This document shows, in pieces, positions 11,754 to 25,114 of a stretch of DNA of 34,274 nucleotides (positions are counted from its first letter, which is position 1; each line of letters begins with the position of its first letter). Under the pieces are notes generated by a model. That model did no database searches, was not told the origin of the DNA, and saw only the letters and a list, made by a program, of their open reading frames with translations. The position numbers were made by a program, and so were the translations under genes. The stretch covers positions 1-34,274 of the forward strand of contig JABMDK010000014.1 of the NCBI GenBank assembly GCA_015903995.1, written 5' to 3'. The stretch comes from Nitrospira sp. (GTDB taxonomy: Bacteria; Nitrospirota; Nitrospiria; Nitrospirales; Nitrospiraceae).

Positions 11754-12638
11754 TTAGTACCCCAACTGCACCAATGTCTGCTCATCTTCGCGCCAGGATT
11801 TTCTGACCTTCACCCACAGCTCCAGAAACACTTTCATTCCGAACAGCCGTTCCATATCCAGCCTGGCCTGCGTGCCGATCAATTTCAAACGCTCTCCATG
11901 TTTGCCTATCAGGATGCCCTTCTGCGTCTCTCGCTCCACCAAAATCGATGCCCGAATCTTCGCGAGTTTGCCCTGCTCGACGAATTCATCGATCTCGACT
12001 GCAACCGCATAGGGCACCTCCTCTTCAGTCTCTTGCAGCACCTTCTCACGAATCATCTCAGCCGCCAGCGTTCTCATGGTCTGATCCGTCACCACGTCAT
12101 CGCCGTAAGCTCCTTCTGCCGACGGAAGATAGGGAACCGTTACAGCCAGCAACCGATCAACATTGTCGTCGCCCTTGGCAGAAACCGGCACGATCTCCGT
12201 CCATGGGAAGAGTTTGCCGTACCGCTCTAGAGTCGGGAGCAACTTCTGCTTGTTGACAAGATCGATCTTCGTGATAACAAGAATGACCGGACGCGGCCGC
12301 TTAGCCAGCGCCTCCTTCATATGCTTGATCGCCGTCAGATCTCCCGGACCCGGCAGACTGGTCGCATCCATCAGCATGTACAGCAAATCCGCATCTTCTA
12401 AAGTCTCCACGGCCGTCCGCAACATTCGCCGATTGAGCAAATGCTCAGGTTTATGAAGCCCCGGCGTATCGAGAAAGGCAATTTGTGCCCCTTCCGCATG
12501 CACGATGCCCATAATGCGGGTCCTAGTGGTCTGAGGTTTACTCGACACGATCGAGATTTTTTCACCCAACAGGCAATTGAGCAACGTCGATTTGCCGACG
12601 TTGGACCGTCCGATAATCGCTACCGTTCCGAATTTCAT
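11754..12638 (-). CDS. era: GTPase Era
   Basis: P-loop GRSNVGKSTLLN, FLDTPGLHKP, TKID, and a C-terminal KH domain (LVERETQKGILIGKHGERLKLIGTQARLDMERLFGMKVFLELWVKVRKSW). Confidence 0.96.
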   Translation of the reverse strand: MKFGTVAIIGRSNVGKSTLLNCLLGEKISIVSSKPQTTRTRIMGIVHAEGAQIAFLDTPGLHKPEHLLNRRMLRTAVETLEDADLLYMLMDATSLPGPGDLTAIKHMKEALAKRPRPVILVITKIDLVNKQKLLPTLERYGKLFPWTEIVPVSAKGDDNVDRLLAVTVPYLPSAEGAYGDDVVTDQTMRTLAAEMIREKVLQETEEEVPYAVAVEIDEFVEQGKLAKIRASILVERETQKGILIGKHGERLKLIGTQARLDMERLFGMKVFLELWVKVRKSWREDEQTLVQLGY

Positions 12639-13006
12639 GGCTTTGATAAAGACTCCAGTTTCTTGTCAGGGTCTGGTGCCAACTGATACACCGTCTCTCC
12701 CTTACGCACATACCCCAACTGTTCTCGAGCCAACTGCTCGATTTTTGCAGGGTCATGCTGGAGACGAGTGATATCGTGTTGCAACATGGTATTTTCTCGA
12801 CGTAGGGCTGAGAGTTCTTGTTCCAGGTTCCATGCATGAGCACGCATGGAGAGATACCGAGTCAGGCCCATGTCTCCCGAAAACAACGCCACGAATAGCC
12901 ACACACAACCACCAGCGCCGATCACCTGCAGGACAACAAAGACGCGCTGTCGCCATTCCAGCCACTGCCGTCCACGATTCTGTTTGATACTCATCTGTTC
13001 ATCCAC
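12635..13006 (-). CDS. FtsB/DivIC-like septum formation initiator
   Basis: One TM segment then a coiled coil (LEQELSALRRENTMLQHDITRLQHDPAKIEQLAREQLGYVRKGETVYQL). Overlaps the era start by 4 nt. Confidence 0.85.
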   Translation of the reverse strand: MDEQMSIKQNRGRQWLEWRQRVFVVLQVIGAGGCVWLFVALFSGDMGLTRYLSMRAHAWNLEQELSALRRENTMLQHDITRLQHDPAKIEQLAREQLGYVRKGETVYQLAPDPDKKLESLSKP

Positions 13007-13021
13007 CGCCGACGGAACCAG

Positions 13022-14332
<1,311 letters not shown>

Positions 14333-14339
14333 TTATCCC

Positions 14340-15767
14340 TCACCCCAGTTTCTTCCTCAACAACTCATTCACCTTCCCCGGATTCGCTTTTCCCCCGCTC
14401 GTCTTCATTACCTGCCCGACTAAAAATCCCAATACTTGTTGTTTTCCCACTTTGAACTGCGCAACCTGCCCAGGATTCTTGCTGAGGACCTCTTCGATGA
14501 TCTTTTCCAACGCCCCTTCGTCAGAGACCTGCGTCAGCCCCTTCTCTTGCACAATCTGTTCGGGAGCCTTCCCGCTGCTGTAGAGTTCTGGAAAGATTTC
14601 ACGAGCGACCTTCAAACTGATGGTCCCTTTGTCCACCATCTGCAACAGGCTCACCAGCCGTTCCGGAGCGACCGGCGATGCTGAAATATCCGTCCCGGAG
14701 TTGTTCAACTCCCGCATCAACTCTCCCATCACCCAATTACTCACGGTCTTGGGTTGAGGGAACCGCTCTACACATACTTCAAAGTAGTCCGCCATGCCTT
14801 TCGAAGCCGTCAGGATGGTGGCGTCATATTCAGGCAACCCATAGTCCGAAACGAATCGCGTTGTCCGCACGGCCGGCAGTTCGGGCTGGCTGGCACGGAA
14901 TCCATTGATCCACGCTTCATCCAACTTCAACGGCACCAGATCCGGATCAGGGAAATAGCGGTAGTCATGGGCTTCTTCTTTTGAACGCATGACCGCCGTT
15001 TCCCCACGTTCGATATTCCAGAGCCTCGTTTCCTGGCGAATTTTGCCTCCCTCATTCAACACCTTGGTCTGCCGTTTGATCTCATACTCGACCGCATCCT
15101 TCACATACTTGAAGGAGTTGATATTCTTCAGCTCGACTTTGGTCCCGAACTCCTTTTGCCCCGACGGACGCAACGACAAGTTCGGCTCACATCGAAAGCT
15201 CCCCTCGTCCATGTTGCCGTCACAGACGTCAAGGTACATGAGGATGTCTCGCAGCCCTTTGAGATAGGCCACCACCTCGTCAGCCGAATGCATGTCCGGT
15301 TCCGTCACGATCTCCAGCAGCGGCGTGCCGGCGCGGTTTAGATCGACCCGGCTCCCACTAGTACCGGTCTCATGGATGTTTTTCCCGGCATCCTCTTCCA
15401 AATGCGCACGACGGATGCGGATTCGTTTAATCTCGCCACCATCACGGATCTCAATCCACCCATGCTCACAAATCGGGGCCTCATATTGGGAAATCTGATA
15501 GCCCTTAGGTAAATCGGGGTAGAAATAGTTCTTTCTCGCGAATCGATTACTCGCTGTGATCGTACAGTTCAGCGCCAAGCCGGCACGAACCGCCATTTCC
15601 ACTGCCATCCGATTGATGACCGGCAAGCTGCCTGGCAAACCAAGACAGACCGGGCAGGTTTGACTGTTGGCCGACATCCCGAATGTCGTGCCGCACCCAC
15701 AGAACATCTTGGAGTTGGTCCGTAGTTGTGCGTGGACCTCCACGCCGATGACCGTCTCAAAAATCAT
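14340..15767 (-). CDS. gatB: Asp-tRNA(Asn)/Glu-tRNA(Gln) amidotransferase subunit B
   Basis: [56 protein letters not shown]-terminal YqeY-like tail. Confidence 0.97.
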   Translation of the reverse strand: MIFETVIGVEVHAQLRTNSKMFCGCGTTFGMSANSQTCPVCLGLPGSLPVINRMAVEMAVRAGLALNCTITASNRFARKNYFYPDLPKGYQISQYEAPICEHGWIEIRDGGEIKRIRIRRAHLEEDAGKNIHETGTSGSRVDLNRAGTPLLEIVTEPDMHSADEVVAYLKGLRDILMYLDVCDGNMDEGSFRCEPNLSLRPSGQKEFGTKVELKNINSFKYVKDAVEYEIKRQTKVLNEGGKIRQETRLWNIERGETAVMRSKEEAHDYRYFPDPDLVPLKLDEAWINGFRASQPELPAVRTTRFVSDYGLPEYDATILTASKGMADYFEVCVERFPQPKTVSNWVMGELMRELNNSGTDISASPVAPERLVSLLQMVDKGTISLKVAREIFPELYSSGKAPEQIVQEKGLTQVSDEGALEKIIEEVLSKNPGQVAQFKVGKQQVLGFLVGQVMKTSGGKANPGKVNELLRKKLG

Positions 15768-16087
15768 CCTCGATCAGGCCCCTCATCTGAAGTGCGACCG
15801 CGTTCGCGCCTCATCGCTTCACGTCCGGCATCGAAGGCTTCTCGCAGAACCGACTGCTTCGTTTCGACAAACTCCTTGCCCTGATCGACGACGTCTTCAA
15901 ATACCTCACCGGCCCGCCCAGCAAGATCTCGAAGATCATGTTCCGCGCGAAGGGCATACCCTCGGAGTCGATCACGTGATTCGCTCCCTGATTGAGGCGC
16001 CAACAACAAAGCCGCAACCGCACCCATCGCTGCCCCGCTCAGAAAAGCCAAAAAGACCGCCGCTGATGTTCCTCGTTCATCCGCCAT
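15764..16087 (-). CDS. YtxH domain-containing protein
   Basis: [28 protein letters not shown] followed by an amphipathic helix. 4-nt ATGA overlap with the gatB start. Confidence 0.8.
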   Translation of the reverse strand: MADERGTSAAVFLAFLSGAAMGAVAALLLAPQSGSESRDRLRGYALRAEHDLRDLAGRAGEVFEDVVDQGKEFVETKQSVLREAFDAGREAMRRERGRTSDEGPDRG

Positions 16088-16493
16088 TGTGTGTCCCTCC
16101 TTCCGGTCTCATTCGTTCCCGCACAACGTGAGAGGCTGCTTTGAAGCCTGCAACCATGCTCGCCACATTATTCAACAGCGTCCCACCTGACCCACGAACG
16201 ATGTTATGGACTTGCTGCACGGACTCGCCGACTTCACCCACCGCATGGAGCAAGACCGCTGCATGCTCGACACCCTCGCGGGCCTGATTTGTCACATCGT
16301 TTAAGTTCTGGCTCACCGCACGCAATTCTGCCACGAGGGCCGGCATCTCGGCGTTCAGCTTCGAGAGGAGCTGTTCGGACTCGGCCACCGTTTTACGAAC
16401 CTGCATTAATACCGGCACGAGATACCCGACCAGCACGGCGAACACCACGGCCACAAGAAGTGCAGCGATTTCGACGATTGTCATTATTGTCAA
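16077..16493 (-). CDS. DUF948 domain-containing protein
   Basis: N-terminal TM (IVEIAALLVAVVFAVLVGYLVPVLMQVRKT) then a coiled coil. Overlaps the YtxH gene. Confidence 0.75.
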   Translation of the reverse strand: MTIMTIVEIAALLVAVVFAVLVGYLVPVLMQVRKTVAESEQLLSKLNAEMPALVAELRAVSQNLNDVTNQAREGVEHAAVLLHAVGEVGESVQQVHNIVRGSGGTLLNNVASMVAGFKAASHVVRERMRPEGGTHNGG

Positions 16494-16551
16494 CCCTCCT
16501 GCTCAGTCATCTCGTAGGTCTGTCCTCACTCCTCTAGTTTCCTGATAACCA

Positions 16552-18018
16552 TCACCGCATCGTCGGTTTCTTAAGATGCCATTGGGTCGATTGTTCATAG
16601 GCATGAGCCGCTCGAAGTATCGTCTCTTCTTCAAACGCACGCCCGATCAGTTGCAGTCCGATCGGAAGTCCCTCCTTGCTGAATCCGCAGGGCAAGGCGA
16701 TCGCCGGCAAACCGGCCAAATTGACCGAGATCGTAAAAATATCGGAGAGATACATCTGCAACGGATCTTCGCTCTTTTCACCGAGTCTGAAGGCCGGCGT
16801 TGGCGTCGACGGAGTCACAATCAGATCCACGTCCTTGAAGGCGGCGTTGAAATCCTGACAGACCAACGTTCGTACGGCTTGGGCCTTCCCATAGTAGGCA
16901 TCATAGTACCCGGCACTGAGCACATAGGTCCCCAGCATGATTCGACGTTTCACCTCAGGACCAAACCCTTCCTGTCGTGTTTTCATGTAGAGTTCGAGAA
17001 GATCTTTTGTCTCCTTCGCACGAAAACCGAATTTCACTCCATCGAAACGAGCAAGATTCGAGCTGGCTTCCGCCGTGGCAATCACATAGTACACCGCCAC
17101 GGCTGCGTCGGTCCTCGGCAGACGGATTTCCTTGATCTCCGCTCCAAGATGCTTCAGCTCCCCGATCGCCGCTCGCACCGACTGCTCAACATCCGGATCG
17201 AGTCCTTCGGCAAAAAACTCAACCGGCACACCGACCTTCAGAGCCTTGAGATCCCGTTTTTGCAACGCTTTCATGTAATCCGGAACAGGGCGGTCGACCG
17301 ACGTCGAATCCATCGGATCATGACCCGCAATGGCCTGCAGGAGAAACGCCGCATCGGATACATTTCTCGTGATCGGCCCGATTTGATCCAGCGAGGAGGC
17401 AAACGCAACCAACCCATACCGCGAGACCCGTCCATATGTCGGCTTCAGCCCGACCACGCCACAGAAGGCCGCCGGCTGCCTGATGGACCCGCCGGTGTCT
17501 GATCCAAGCGCCGCCACACATTCCTCTGCCGCCACCGCGGCCGCAGATCCGCCGCTTGATCCGCCCGGCACACAGTGCAAGTTCCAAGGATTCCTGCTGG
17601 GACCGAACGCGGAGTTTTCCGTTGATGATCCCATCGCGAACTCATCTAAATTCGTCTTGCCCAACAAGATGTACTCCTGCGCACGCAACTTGGCGACCAC
17701 CGTCGCGTCGTACGGCGGAACGAAGTTCTGCAACATGCGCGAGCTACAGGTCGTAGAGACCCCGTCCGTACAGATATTATCCTTGATGGCAAGAGGCATT
17801 CCGGTGAGCGGCTGAGTCTTCCTCCATCCCTTGAGTTTGCGGTCCAAGACGTCCGCATCCATGAACGCCGAGTCTTTCGCCTGCGTGACAAAAGCCTTCA
17901 CTTTTGGCTCAACCTGGCCGATGCGCAAGAAGTACGCACGTACGATTTCCGTCGCCGTCACTTCCCCTGCCTGAAATTGTTTCTGCAGTTCACAGAGGGT
18001 TAGTTTATGAAGGGACAT
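16552..18018 (-). CDS. gatA: Asp-tRNA(Asn)/Glu-tRNA(Gln) amidotransferase subunit A
   Basis: Amidase signature ([93 protein letters not shown]). Confidence 0.97.
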   Translation of the reverse strand: MSLHKLTLCELQKQFQAGEVTATEIVRAYFLRIGQVEPKVKAFVTQAKDSAFMDADVLDRKLKGWRKTQPLTGMPLAIKDNICTDGVSTTCSSRMLQNFVPPYDATVVAKLRAQEYILLGKTNLDEFAMGSSTENSAFGPSRNPWNLHCVPGGSSGGSAAAVAAEECVAALGSDTGGSIRQPAAFCGVVGLKPTYGRVSRYGLVAFASSLDQIGPITRNVSDAAFLLQAIAGHDPMDSTSVDRPVPDYMKALQKRDLKALKVGVPVEFFAEGLDPDVEQSVRAAIGELKHLGAEIKEIRLPRTDAAVAVYYVIATAEASSNLARFDGVKFGFRAKETKDLLELYMKTRQEGFGPEVKRRIMLGTYVLSAGYYDAYYGKAQAVRTLVCQDFNAAFKDVDLIVTPSTPTPAFRLGEKSEDPLQMYLSDIFTISVNLAGLPAIALPCGFSKEGLPIGLQLIGRAFEEETILRAAHAYEQSTQWHLKKPTMR

Positions 18019-18093
18019 GAACCTCTCGTTCCCGACTGGTGAGATGAGTACGGGCCGACACGACGCCTCAGCAATCAGCCTATCTGCGACATA

Positions 18094-18450
18094 TCAACTC
18101 ACCGCCACAATTCGATTTTTCTCATTCACCCGAACAATCTTAGGGATGTGTTTTTTGATCTCTTCTTCGCCGTAATACTCGTAACAGAAAATGATGATCT
18201 GATCCCCGACCGCCGCCTTTCGTGCGGTGGGCCCGTTCAAAATAATCTCCCCCTTCCCGCGCGCACCGTTGATCGCATAGGTCATGAATCGCTCGCCGTT
18301 ATTCAAGTTCGAGCAGACAATCGCCTCATAGGGAAGGATCCCGGCCGCCTCCATCAAGTCTTGATCGATCGTCAAGCTGCCTTCATACTCGAGATGCGCC
18401 CCTGTCACTGTGGCACGGTGAATTTTCGAACGTAACATTTGTCGAAACAT
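18094..18450 (-). CDS. panD: Aspartate 1-decarboxylase
   Basis: MLRSKIHRATVTGAHLEYEGSLTIDQDLMEAAGILPYEAI (GS self-cleavage site), NGARGKGEIILNGPTARKAAVGDQIIIFCYE. Confidence 0.97.
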   Translation of the reverse strand: MFRQMLRSKIHRATVTGAHLEYEGSLTIDQDLMEAAGILPYEAIVCSNLNNGERFMTYAINGARGKGEIILNGPTARKAAVGDQIIIFCYEYYGEEEIKKHIPKIVRVNEKNRIVAVS

Positions 18451-18521
18451 GTATCTTCCCGTTCTTCGTCAATCGCTGTGTAGCTGCGTTGTTGTCAACG
18501 TGCGAGTCGGCTCTCTGACGA

Positions 18522-18815
18522 TTAACGCTCCTCTAGAATTTTAGGCACAACAAACCCGTCCGCTTCGCGCTCCGGCGCATTCGCCAACGCCTTCTCCGAA
18601 GACAGTGACGGACGCACCAGGTCTTCACGAAACACATTCACATGCCCCATGACCGTGGTAGTCGGTTCGATTCCCGTCGTGTCATACTGATTCAGCGTAT
18701 CGACATGCGCGAGAATTTGGGTCAACTGTTTGGCAAAGGTCTCTTTTTCAGCAACACTCACCGCCAATCGCGCCAACTGCGCCACCTTCTCGACATCCTG
18801 CTGCGTAATCTCCAT
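18522..18815 (-). CDS. gatC: Asp-tRNA(Asn)/Glu-tRNA(Gln) amidotransferase subunit C
   Basis: MEITQQDVEKVAQLARLAVSVAEKETFAKQLTQILAHVDTLNQYDTTGIEPTTTV...LVRPSLSSEKALANAPEREADGFVVPKILE. Confidence 0.95.
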   Translation of the reverse strand: MEITQQDVEKVAQLARLAVSVAEKETFAKQLTQILAHVDTLNQYDTTGIEPTTTVMGHVNVFREDLVRPSLSSEKALANAPEREADGFVVPKILEER

Positions 18816-18837
18816 CTCGTTCTCTTTTTCCTTCCCC

Positions 18838-18962
18838 TGGGATGTTCAAAATGGTCTTCCAGCAAGGCCGCAGGGAGTCCCGCGACTGAGGGGCACCCTC
18901 TGGGATACCTCGCAGGGAGAGGGGCGACCGAGAACGCCGCTGGAGGCCATTTTCAACATCCG
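18838..18962. repeat. Imperfect palindromic intergenic repeat, copy 1
   Basis: Left arm TGTTCAAAATGGTCTTCCAGCAAGGCCGCAG pairs imperfectly with right arm GAACGCCGCTGGAGGCCATTTTCAACAT. Both arms match the reverse complement of copy 2 at 29322-29449. Confidence 0.75.
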
Positions 18963-18963
18963 T

Positions 18964-20793
<1,830 letters not shown>

Positions 20794-20851
20794 AGCCGTT
20801 GCTCCCAGATCTGAGTCAACTGACGGCGAACGAACGATCAATCCGCCGCGA

Positions 20852-22450
20852 TCATCTTCTCGCTGACTTTGCGCGCCTCTTCTTCATAGGACTCGAAGTT
20901 TTGGGGGCCTTTTGTTTCCTCGGCCTATTGGACGCCTTTTTTGAATCTTTGCCCGGCGTGCCTGCGCTCAGCAACATCCGACGTTTTGCCGCCCACCCGA
21001 CTCGATTGACCTGTAGCACCCGGGCGATCGCCAACGAATCAGCCGGCACATTCTGCGTCACGGTCGTCCCTGCCGCCACCACCGATCCCTCTCCGATCGT
21101 AACCGGCGCAATCAGCTGCGTGTCGCTCCCGAGAAATACATTCTTGCCGATCACGGTGTGATGCTTGCGCATGCCGTCGTAGTTGCAGGTGATGGTACCG
21201 GCACCGATATTGACCCCTTCTGCGATCGTGGCATCACCCAAATAACTGAGGTGGTTGGCCTTGGACCCTTCGCCCAATTCGGTTTTCTTCATCTCGACAA
21301 AATTTCCGACTTTCGCTTTCCGCCTGACCACCACACCAGGGCGAAGATGCACGAAGGGTCCCAGATGCGCGTCGTCATGCACTTCCGACTCAGTGAGCAC
21401 GCAGGAGTCCAAAATCTCGACGTGATTGCCGAGCATACAATCCGTGATGCGGACCCCGGACCGGATCGTCGTCCCTTCACCGATACTGGTTGTGCCTTCG
21501 AGACTCACGTTGGGATAGAGCACCGTATCTCGTCCGATAGTGACCCCGGCATCAATCCACACGGAAGCAGGATCCCGCATCGTGACTCCGGCTTCAAGCC
21601 AGCGCTCGCGAATCTGCTGCCGGACGACCTGTTCCGCAGCCGCCAGCTGTTGTCTGGTATTGACTCCCAGCCCCTCCTCGGGATCGTGAAGGGTCACGGC
21701 CGCAACACGCCGCTCTTGTGCGACCGCCATCTGAACAATATCCGTCAGATAGTATTCATGCTGAGCGTTGCGTGGCTCGATCTTATCCAGGGCGTCAAAG
21801 AGAAATGCTCCGGACACGACATACGTGCCCACGTTGATTTCGTTCGTCGCTCGTTCTACCGGAGTGGCGTCACGATCTTCAACGATCTTCAGCACATCGG
21901 AGGAAGCGACTGCACTTTGGTGATTCCCGCCTGACTGCCGGCGGATGACCCGGCCATAGCCGCTGGGATCATCGAGCAGCGCCGTCAGAATCGTCACAAT
22001 GGCGCCTTGAGACTGATGGACTCGCAACAGTTCGCGCGCCGTCTCTTCCTTCAGCAACGGGGTGTCACCGTTTAAGATGAGGTAGTTCGTCGGATGCGCC
22101 TCGTCACCAAGACAAAACACCGGGCGGCTTTGCATCACGGCATGGCCGGTTCCGAGTTGCTCGGCCTGTTCGACGATGCTCACAGAATTCGATCCCGGCT
22201 TGCCCGCAATACCGGCCTCAATCACCTGCCGAACCCTGTCGGATTGATGCCCAACCACCACTGCAATGCGGTGGCCTGCCAGTTGAAGCGCCACATCAAC
22301 GGCGTAGAGCACCATCGGCTGCCCTGCGACATGATGCAGCACTTTGACGTGGCTGGACTTCATCCGCTTGCCCAACCCAGCCGCCATCACAATCACGCCT
22401 AAGCCGGGAATGCGCGAGGCCGTCGTGTCCTCATCAACCAATTGTTTCAT
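20852..22450 (-). CDS. glmU: Bifunctional UDP-N-acetylglucosamine pyrophosphorylase / glucosamine-1-phosphate N-acetyltransferase, with basic C-terminal tail
   Basis: VIVMAAGLGKRMKSSHVKVLHHVAGQPM, left-handed beta-helix hexapeptides, NLSYLGD-like NHLSYLGD, GAGTITCNYDG, then a Lys/Arg-rich tail. Confidence 0.96.
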   Translation of the reverse strand: MKQLVDEDTTASRIPGLGVIVMAAGLGKRMKSSHVKVLHHVAGQPMVLYAVDVALQLAGHRIAVVVGHQSDRVRQVIEAGIAGKPGSNSVSIVEQAEQLGTGHAVMQSRPVFCLGDEAHPTNYLILNGDTPLLKEETARELLRVHQSQGAIVTILTALLDDPSGYGRVIRRQSGGNHQSAVASSDVLKIVEDRDATPVERATNEINVGTYVVSGAFLFDALDKIEPRNAQHEYYLTDIVQMAVAQERRVAAVTLHDPEEGLGVNTRQQLAAAEQVVRQQIRERWLEAGVTMRDPASVWIDAGVTIGRDTVLYPNVSLEGTTSIGEGTTIRSGVRITDCMLGNHVEILDSCVLTESEVHDDAHLGPFVHLRPGVVVRRKAKVGNFVEMKKTELGEGSKANHLSYLGDATIAEGVNIGAGTITCNYDGMRKHHTVIGKNVFLGSDTQLIAPVTIGEGSVVAAGTTVTQNVPADSLAIARVLQVNRVGWAAKRRMLLSAGTPGKDSKKASNRPRKQKAPKTSSPMKKRRAKSARR

Positions 22451-22501
22451 CGAAGACTCCGGAAGTGATGAGAGGTCACCATCGAGTATCAGACACCATA
22501 T

Positions 22502-23170
22502 TTATCCGATCGGCACACCGGCATCCGGTTGTTTGACCGGACTCCACTTCGACTCCCCCCTCAGAGCCGAGGCCATGGCACCGGACGGCGTATAGAGACC
22601 GCCCGACACAATCAGTTTCATCGCTTCTTCAATACTGATATCAACGGATGTCACTTCCCGTTCCGGCACTAAGAGAAAATAGCCCGACGTCGGGTTGGGC
22701 GAGGTGGGCACGTAGACATGAATCAGCGCCTCCTGGCCCAATGCCGTGGTTTCGCCTTTGGTCATGCCGGTCACGAATGCAAAACAATAATGGCCGTTCT
22801 TCGGGAATTGAATCAAGACCACACGCCGATAGGACCCTCGTTCTGAAAACGACAAAATATCCATCATCGATTTCAATGTGGAATAAATTCCTCGGACAAG
22901 AGGCAGCCGGTTGAGCCAATCCTCCCAGTGCCCCACAATCTGACGTCCGATGAAGTTCGCCGCGAATAACCCGACTAAAAAAATGAGGAGAACCAGCGTC
23001 ACGATCCCTAGGCCCGGGATATAGTGATCCGGTACCAATTCGGCGACGGCATCACCCAAGATGCTGTCGACCGCAACAAACAAGGTCTTCAGAACGAGAA
23101 TAGTCCCCCAGATAGGAGTGACAAGCAGGAGTCCCGTCAGAAAATATCGTCTTAGTGCGGTCTTGAGCAT
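22502..23170 (-). CDS. DUF502 family membrane protein
   Basis: LRRYFLTGLLLVTPIWGTILVLKTLF, PGLGIVTLVLLIFLVGLFAANFIGR, PLVRGIYSTLKSM, VYVPTSPNPTSGYFLLVPEREV. Confidence 0.9.
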   Translation of the reverse strand: MLKTALRRYFLTGLLLVTPIWGTILVLKTLFVAVDSILGDAVAELVPDHYIPGLGIVTLVLLIFLVGLFAANFIGRQIVGHWEDWLNRLPLVRGIYSTLKSMMDILSFSERGSYRRVVLIQFPKNGHYCFAFVTGMTKGETTALGQEALIHVYVPTSPNPTSGYFLLVPEREVTSVDISIEEAMKLIVSGGLYTPSGAMASALRGESKWSPVKQPDAGVPIG

Positions 23171-23372
23171 GAATCACCGGCACCCAGTCACAGGAAGAGT
23201 ATTCCGTGGTTCATCTTACAGAGTTCCGGACAAACCCCGCAAGCATTTTATTGTAAATTTCAATGAGTTATGTGCTTGGACCGGATGAATTCCACAAAGG
23301 TACTGGTCTTGCTATTCGCCTCGACCTGACATAGGATCGCTCTCCGATTGTGATGGTTCATGAAAATCGCTG

Positions 23373-24047
23373 ATGCGTAGAACATCCGGAAAATCCACGG
23401 GCATCTTCATCACGCTGGAAGGCGGTGAAGGAAGCGGAAAAACTACACAGGCTCGAAGACTGTGTGAACGGCTGACCGCGCAAGGCCTGGACGTGCTGCA
23501 TACCAGAGAGCCGGGAGGAACGCTTCTCGCTGAACGTCTGCGGAGCATCCTGCTCGACCATTCGGCGGAAACAATCGCCCCGGAAACGGAAACCTACCTC
23601 ATTCTCGCGGCAAGACGCCAGCATGTGGATCATGTCATCAAACCCGCACTCGCGCAAGGACAGACAGTCGTCTGCGATCGGTTTTCAGACTCGACGATGG
23701 CCTATCAAGGATATGGACGAGGATTGGATCTACGGGTATTGCGCACAATGAACGACTGGGCGACCGGAAAGCTGATTCCTCAGCTCACGTTGCTCTTCGA
23801 CGTCCCCGTCGCGGTCGGACTCGGTCGACGCCGTGGCCGCGCCGCCACCCAAAATCGCCTTGATCGAGAAGCCGAACGATTCCACCGGAAAGTCCGTGCA
23901 GGGTTTCATGTCTTGGCACGACGAGAACCTCAACGCATCATGGTAATCGATGCCGCACAATCGCTGGAGTCTGTGACGAGAACCGTGGAGGAACTGGTTC
24001 TGAACTGGCTCAAGACCTCTCGCACACGCACATCAAGACGCCGATAG
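23373..24047 (+). CDS. tmk: Thymidylate kinase
   Basis: GIFITLEGGEGSGKTTQARRLCERL, LHTREPGGT, VVCDRFSDSTMAYQGYGRGLD. Confidence 0.96.
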   Translation: MRRTSGKSTGIFITLEGGEGSGKTTQARRLCERLTAQGLDVLHTREPGGTLLAERLRSILLDHSAETIAPETETYLILAARRQHVDHVIKPALAQGQTVVCDRFSDSTMAYQGYGRGLDLRVLRTMNDWATGKLIPQLTLLFDVPVAVGLGRRRGRAATQNRLDREAERFHRKVRAGFHVLARREPQRIMVIDAAQSLESVTRTVEELVLNWLKTSRTRTSRRR

Positions 24048-24049
24048 AC

Positions 24050-25078
24050 ATGCCTTTCGCCGATATCACAGGCCACGAGCAACCCATCTCCCTCCTTCAG
24101 ACGACGCTGTGCAATGGACGCCTGGCCCATGCGTATCTGTTCTACGGCGAAACCAGGGTCGGAAAGCTGATGACCGCCGTGCGGCTGGCTCAGGCCCTCA
24201 ACTGTGAACAGCCCTCGCAGACTGACGTTCAGGACAGCTGCGGCCGATGCCGATCCTGCCTGCAAATAGCCGCTCGCACACACCCGGATTATTTCGTCAT
24301 CGAGCCTGATCCGAAAGCCGCCACGCCGCAAATTAAGATCGAGCAGGTGCGGGAGATCGAACAACAGTTCGTCTATCGCCCACTCATCGGGGAACGAAAG
24401 ATTTGTCTGATTGACGACGCGGACCGCCTGACGATCGGTGCAGCCAACGCGCTGCTCAAAACCTTGGAGGAGCCTCCGGGTGATAGTCTCTTTATCCTCG
24501 TCACCAGCCGGCTCCATGCGCTTCCGATCACCATTCGCTCGCGCTGCCAAGCGCTCCGTTTCACGACTCCTGCCCGCACACAAGTCGAAGCAGCGATAAT
24601 ACTCAAGAGGGAACTCCCACCTGCCGATGCTCGGTTCCTCGCAGTCTTCGCCGATGGCCGTATCGGAGAAGCACTCACGGTGAATGTGACTGATGTTCGT
24701 GCACGACAACACGAATGCCTGAATTTGGTGAAGCCGGAAAGCTTGACGTCGAGTGCAACCATCCTCTCGGCAGCGGAAAGCTTGGCCAAAACGGACCGCG
24801 GAGAAGAAACGCTCACATGGCTGACGCGATGGATCCGTGATCTGGTCATCGTCATCGTGGATGGAGACCAGGATCAGCTCCTTCACCTCGACCAACTCGC
24901 GGACCTGCGACGATATGCCCAGCGAGCGGACATTGACGCACTCCTGACCCTGCTGCACGACATCGAGCGAACCGAACAGCAAGCCACGCGGCACCTGAAC
25001 ATGCAGATGGCGCTGGAAACGATTCTGCTTCGCCTGCGTGAGGCACTCGGATTGGTCGCCGCCGGAGTCTCTGCCTAG
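24050..25078 (+). CDS. holB: DNA polymerase III delta-prime subunit
   Basis: ADITGHEQPISLLQTTLCNGRLAHAYLFYGETRVGK, Zn motif CGRCRSCLQIA, DADRLTIGAANALLKTLEEPP. Confidence 0.92.
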   Translation: MPFADITGHEQPISLLQTTLCNGRLAHAYLFYGETRVGKLMTAVRLAQALNCEQPSQTDVQDSCGRCRSCLQIAARTHPDYFVIEPDPKAATPQIKIEQVREIEQQFVYRPLIGERKICLIDDADRLTIGAANALLKTLEEPPGDSLFILVTSRLHALPITIRSRCQALRFTTPARTQVEAAIILKRELPPADARFLAVFADGRIGEALTVNVTDVRARQHECLNLVKPESLTSSATILSAAESLAKTDRGEETLTWLTRWIRDLVIVIVDGDQDQLLHLDQLADLRRYAQRADIDALLTLLHDIERTEQQATRHLNMQMALETILLRLREALGLVAAGVSA

Positions 25079-25114
25079 AAATCGGCCCGCCCAACCTGGT
25101 ATCGTGCCCTCGAT

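Noticed and set aside
11394-12230. 278-aa plus-strand ORF
   Set aside because: Antisense to mgtE and era, both strongly supported.
16576-17502. 308-aa plus-strand ORF
   Set aside because: Fully antisense to gatA; no domain signature.
21158-21934. 258-aa plus-strand ORF
   Set aside because: Antisense to glmU; composition of a shadow ORF.
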